Shown piece after piece: positions 62,840 to 64,000 of a stretch of 64,000 nucleotides of DNA. Positions within the stretch are counted from its first letter, which is position 1, and each line of letters starts with the position of its first letter. Where the stretch lies: positions 1 to 64,000 of the forward strand of contig CAMBDS010000004.1 of NCBI GenBank assembly GCA_945865405.1. Direction: 5' to 3'. The position numbers were made by a program, and so were the translations under genes. The notes below the pieces were generated by a model. It was not told the DNA's origin, did not search any database, and saw only the letters and a program-made list of their open reading frames with translations. This DNA is from Caldithrix abyssi DSM 13497. Lineage in GTDB: Bacteria; Electryoneota; AABM5-125-24; Hatepunaeales; Hatepunaeaceae.

Positions 62840-64000
62840 ATGAAGCCGAGAAAGCTTGCCCCGCGCGCAATCATCATCACATTGGTGCTGCTTGCTGGGT
62901 TGTTTTACCTCTACCCGACATTTCGCTATAGTCAATTGAAGACTCGCGAAGAGGCAGAGGCACAGGTAATCGCCCAGAAAATGGGTGTGTCGTTCCCGTT
63001 TGTCATTGAAGCTCTCTATCGGGAAGATGCTGTGCTCTTGGATAAGTTGAATAGTCTAACCGATCTCGATGCATCGACCAAAGCCGATATTGGAAGTCGC
63101 ATTACCAAGATACAGACTCTTCATCGGGATCAAATGGCAGGTCTCCGCAAAAAGGCTATTAAGCAGGGACTTGATCTCCAAGGCGGAATGCATCTTGTTT
63201 TGGAAGTCGATGTCGTCCAGTTGATGCGCAACCTTGCTCGTCAACGGGATGCCCGACTTGACAAATTGTTGGGGACCATCCAACAACAGCTCAACGATGA
63301 TGCCACCCGTGATTTCGAAACAGTCGTTGTCGATGTTTTCGATGCTGAGGATGTCAAACTTTCGCAGTATTATGGTGAGGCTGGCGAATCAAATACTACG
63401 GTTATCAGCATGATAACCAAGCAAGCCGACGACGCCATCAACCGCTCACTTGAAATCCTTAGAAACCGAATTGACCAATTCGGCGTCTCTGAACCGACCA
63501 TTCAGAAGCAGGGCTCACGACGCATCGTCCTTGAACTTCCTGGAATTCAGGATCAATCAAGAGCGCGCGACTTGATCGGTCGAACGGCTCTACTCGAGTT
63601 TAAGCTTGTTGCGGATCAGGAAAAGACACAGTTGATACTTAAAAATATCGACAGAGTTCTCGCAGGAAGCTCGCCCATATCGCCAACAACCGAAGCGCAA
63701 GCGACAGCAGCCAATGGCTCCGATACGGTTGCTGCAATGGATTTGACCGCCGAAATGAATGCTGAGGCTGGTGCTTCCACAACCGACACTTCGGCCATTG
63801 CGATGGAGTCAGGTGCGACACCTTTCTCAGGACTGCTTCGCGGTATCCGCGGCGATGTTGCCGTTCCGACGGAAAGTATGAGACAGGTTCGAGATTACCT
63901 CGCAAATCCGATGGTACAGTCTCAAATCCCCGATGGCGTCCAATTCCTTTGGGGTGCCAAGGCAGAGCCTGCTGGCGACGGGAAAGAGTATAACCTGCTT
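62840..64000 (+). CDS. secD: SecD, protein translocase subunit (3' end off the window)
   Basis: Membrane subunit of SecDF, which drives preprotein export using proton motive force. From ATG 62840 the reading frame is open for 387 codons to the window edge, so the C-terminus is missing. It starts with one membrane helix (IIITLVLLAGLFYLY), then the P1 head with KQGLDLQGGMHLVLEVDV and LEILRNRIDQFGVSEPTI followed by IVLELPGIQD. A Thr/Ala/Glu-rich insertion (about residues 270-320) separates the parts. Preceded by the GT9 genes with a 41-base gap. Confidence 0.95.
   Translation, partial: MKPRKLAPRAIIITLVLLAGLFYLYPTFRYSQLKTREEAEAQVIAQKMGVSFPFVIEALYREDAVLLDKLNSLTDLDASTKADIGSRITKIQTLHRDQMAGLRKKAIKQGLDLQGGMHLVLEVDVVQLMRNLARQRDARLDKLLGTIQQQLNDDATRDFETVVVDVFDAEDVKLSQYYGEAGESNTTVISMITKQADDAINRSLEILRNRIDQFGVSEPTIQKQGSRRIVLELPGIQDQSRARDLIGRTALLEFKLVADQEKTQLILKNIDRVLAGSSPISPTTEAQATAANGSDTVAAMDLTAEMNAEAGASTTDTSAIAMESGATPFSGLLRGIRGDVAVPTESMRQVRDYLANPMVQSQIPDGVQFLWGAKAEPAGDGKEYNLL

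Noticed and set aside
1-64000. CRISPR array, phage or insertion sequence
   Set aside because: No spaced direct repeats, integrase, transposase or phage structural gene was recognised; the window is dense with ordinary genes.

Overview
The window reads as one chromosomal stretch of a Gram-negative (diderm), LPS-making bacterium of roughly 50% GC. LPS and an outer membrane are implied by lpxK, a DUF374 acyltransferase, an LptE-like lipoprotein, two family-9 (heptosyltransferase-like) glycosyltransferases and an outer-membrane barrel protein. Three exported proteins end in the type IX secretion-like C-terminal sorting domain with the PNPFN signature. That combination points to the Fibrobacteres-Chlorobi-Bacteroidetes superphylum and related candidate phyla (Zixibacteria/KSB1/Electryoneota-like lineages); the exact phylum is an inference and is not settled by the sequence. 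No phage, insertion sequence, CRISPR array or rRNA was seen. One tRNA (Pro, GGG) is present.

Layout. 1-3.1 kb (minus): a nadA-sufC-sufB Fe-S assembly/NAD synthesis operon running off the left edge, preceded by a superoxide dismutase gene. 4-7.7 kb (minus): a sodium:solute symporter and a nine-haem cytochrome c with a PKD-like domain and a sorting domain. 8-21.4 kb (plus): a long, tightly packed housekeeping run: pgsA, pgpA, cinA, thpR, recA, recX, a NifU-like scaffold, an ABC-2 permease, asd, rhomboid, folC, a soluble histidine kinase, DUF374, lpxK and a TPR membrane protein. 21.5-36 kb (plus): the classical translation/RNA operon rimP-nusA-infB-ylxP-rbfA-nrnA-truB-ribF-rpsO-pnp, followed by an M16 protease, an aminotransferase, dut, a polysaccharide deacetylase, a MerR regulator and tRNA-Pro. 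36.7-43.4 kb (minus): two very large secreted proteins, an M36/M4-type metalloprotease and a beta-propeller/CarboxypepD_reg protein, both with sorting domains. 43.7-53.7 kb (plus): an accessory-looking metabolic and signalling block (EamA transporter, GlcD-type oxidase, porin-like barrel, glutaryl-CoA-type dehydrogenase, a giant class III cyclase/AAA/TPR protein, proline dehydrogenase). 53.7-64 kb (plus): uvrB, purD, a sugar epimerase, a sigma-54 activator, lptE, a TsaC-phosphatase fusion, two GT9 glycosyltransferases and the start of secD, most of them overlapping by a few bases and so probably one transcription unit.

Most notable: (i) the 1362-residue protein at 48.6-52.7 kb has the architecture and split active site of mammalian soluble adenylyl cyclase: catalytic domain 1 keeps the metal aspartates, domain 2 keeps the Asn/Arg pair, then P-loop ATPase, then TPRs; it also carries a fresh-looking 27-bp in-frame duplication; (ii) the nine-haem cytochrome with a type IX sorting tail suggests a cell-surface electron carrier; (iii) a 15-bp perfect inverted repeat spans the sod-nadA gap; (iv) a NifU-like scaffold lacks its third cysteine; (v) TsaC/Sua5 and a low-molecular-weight phosphatase are fused; (vi) the second GT9 gene has no ATG/GTG/TTG upstream of its essential N-terminus.

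Many genes here start with TTG or GTG and overlap the previous stop by 1-8 bases, so start choices are often tentative.
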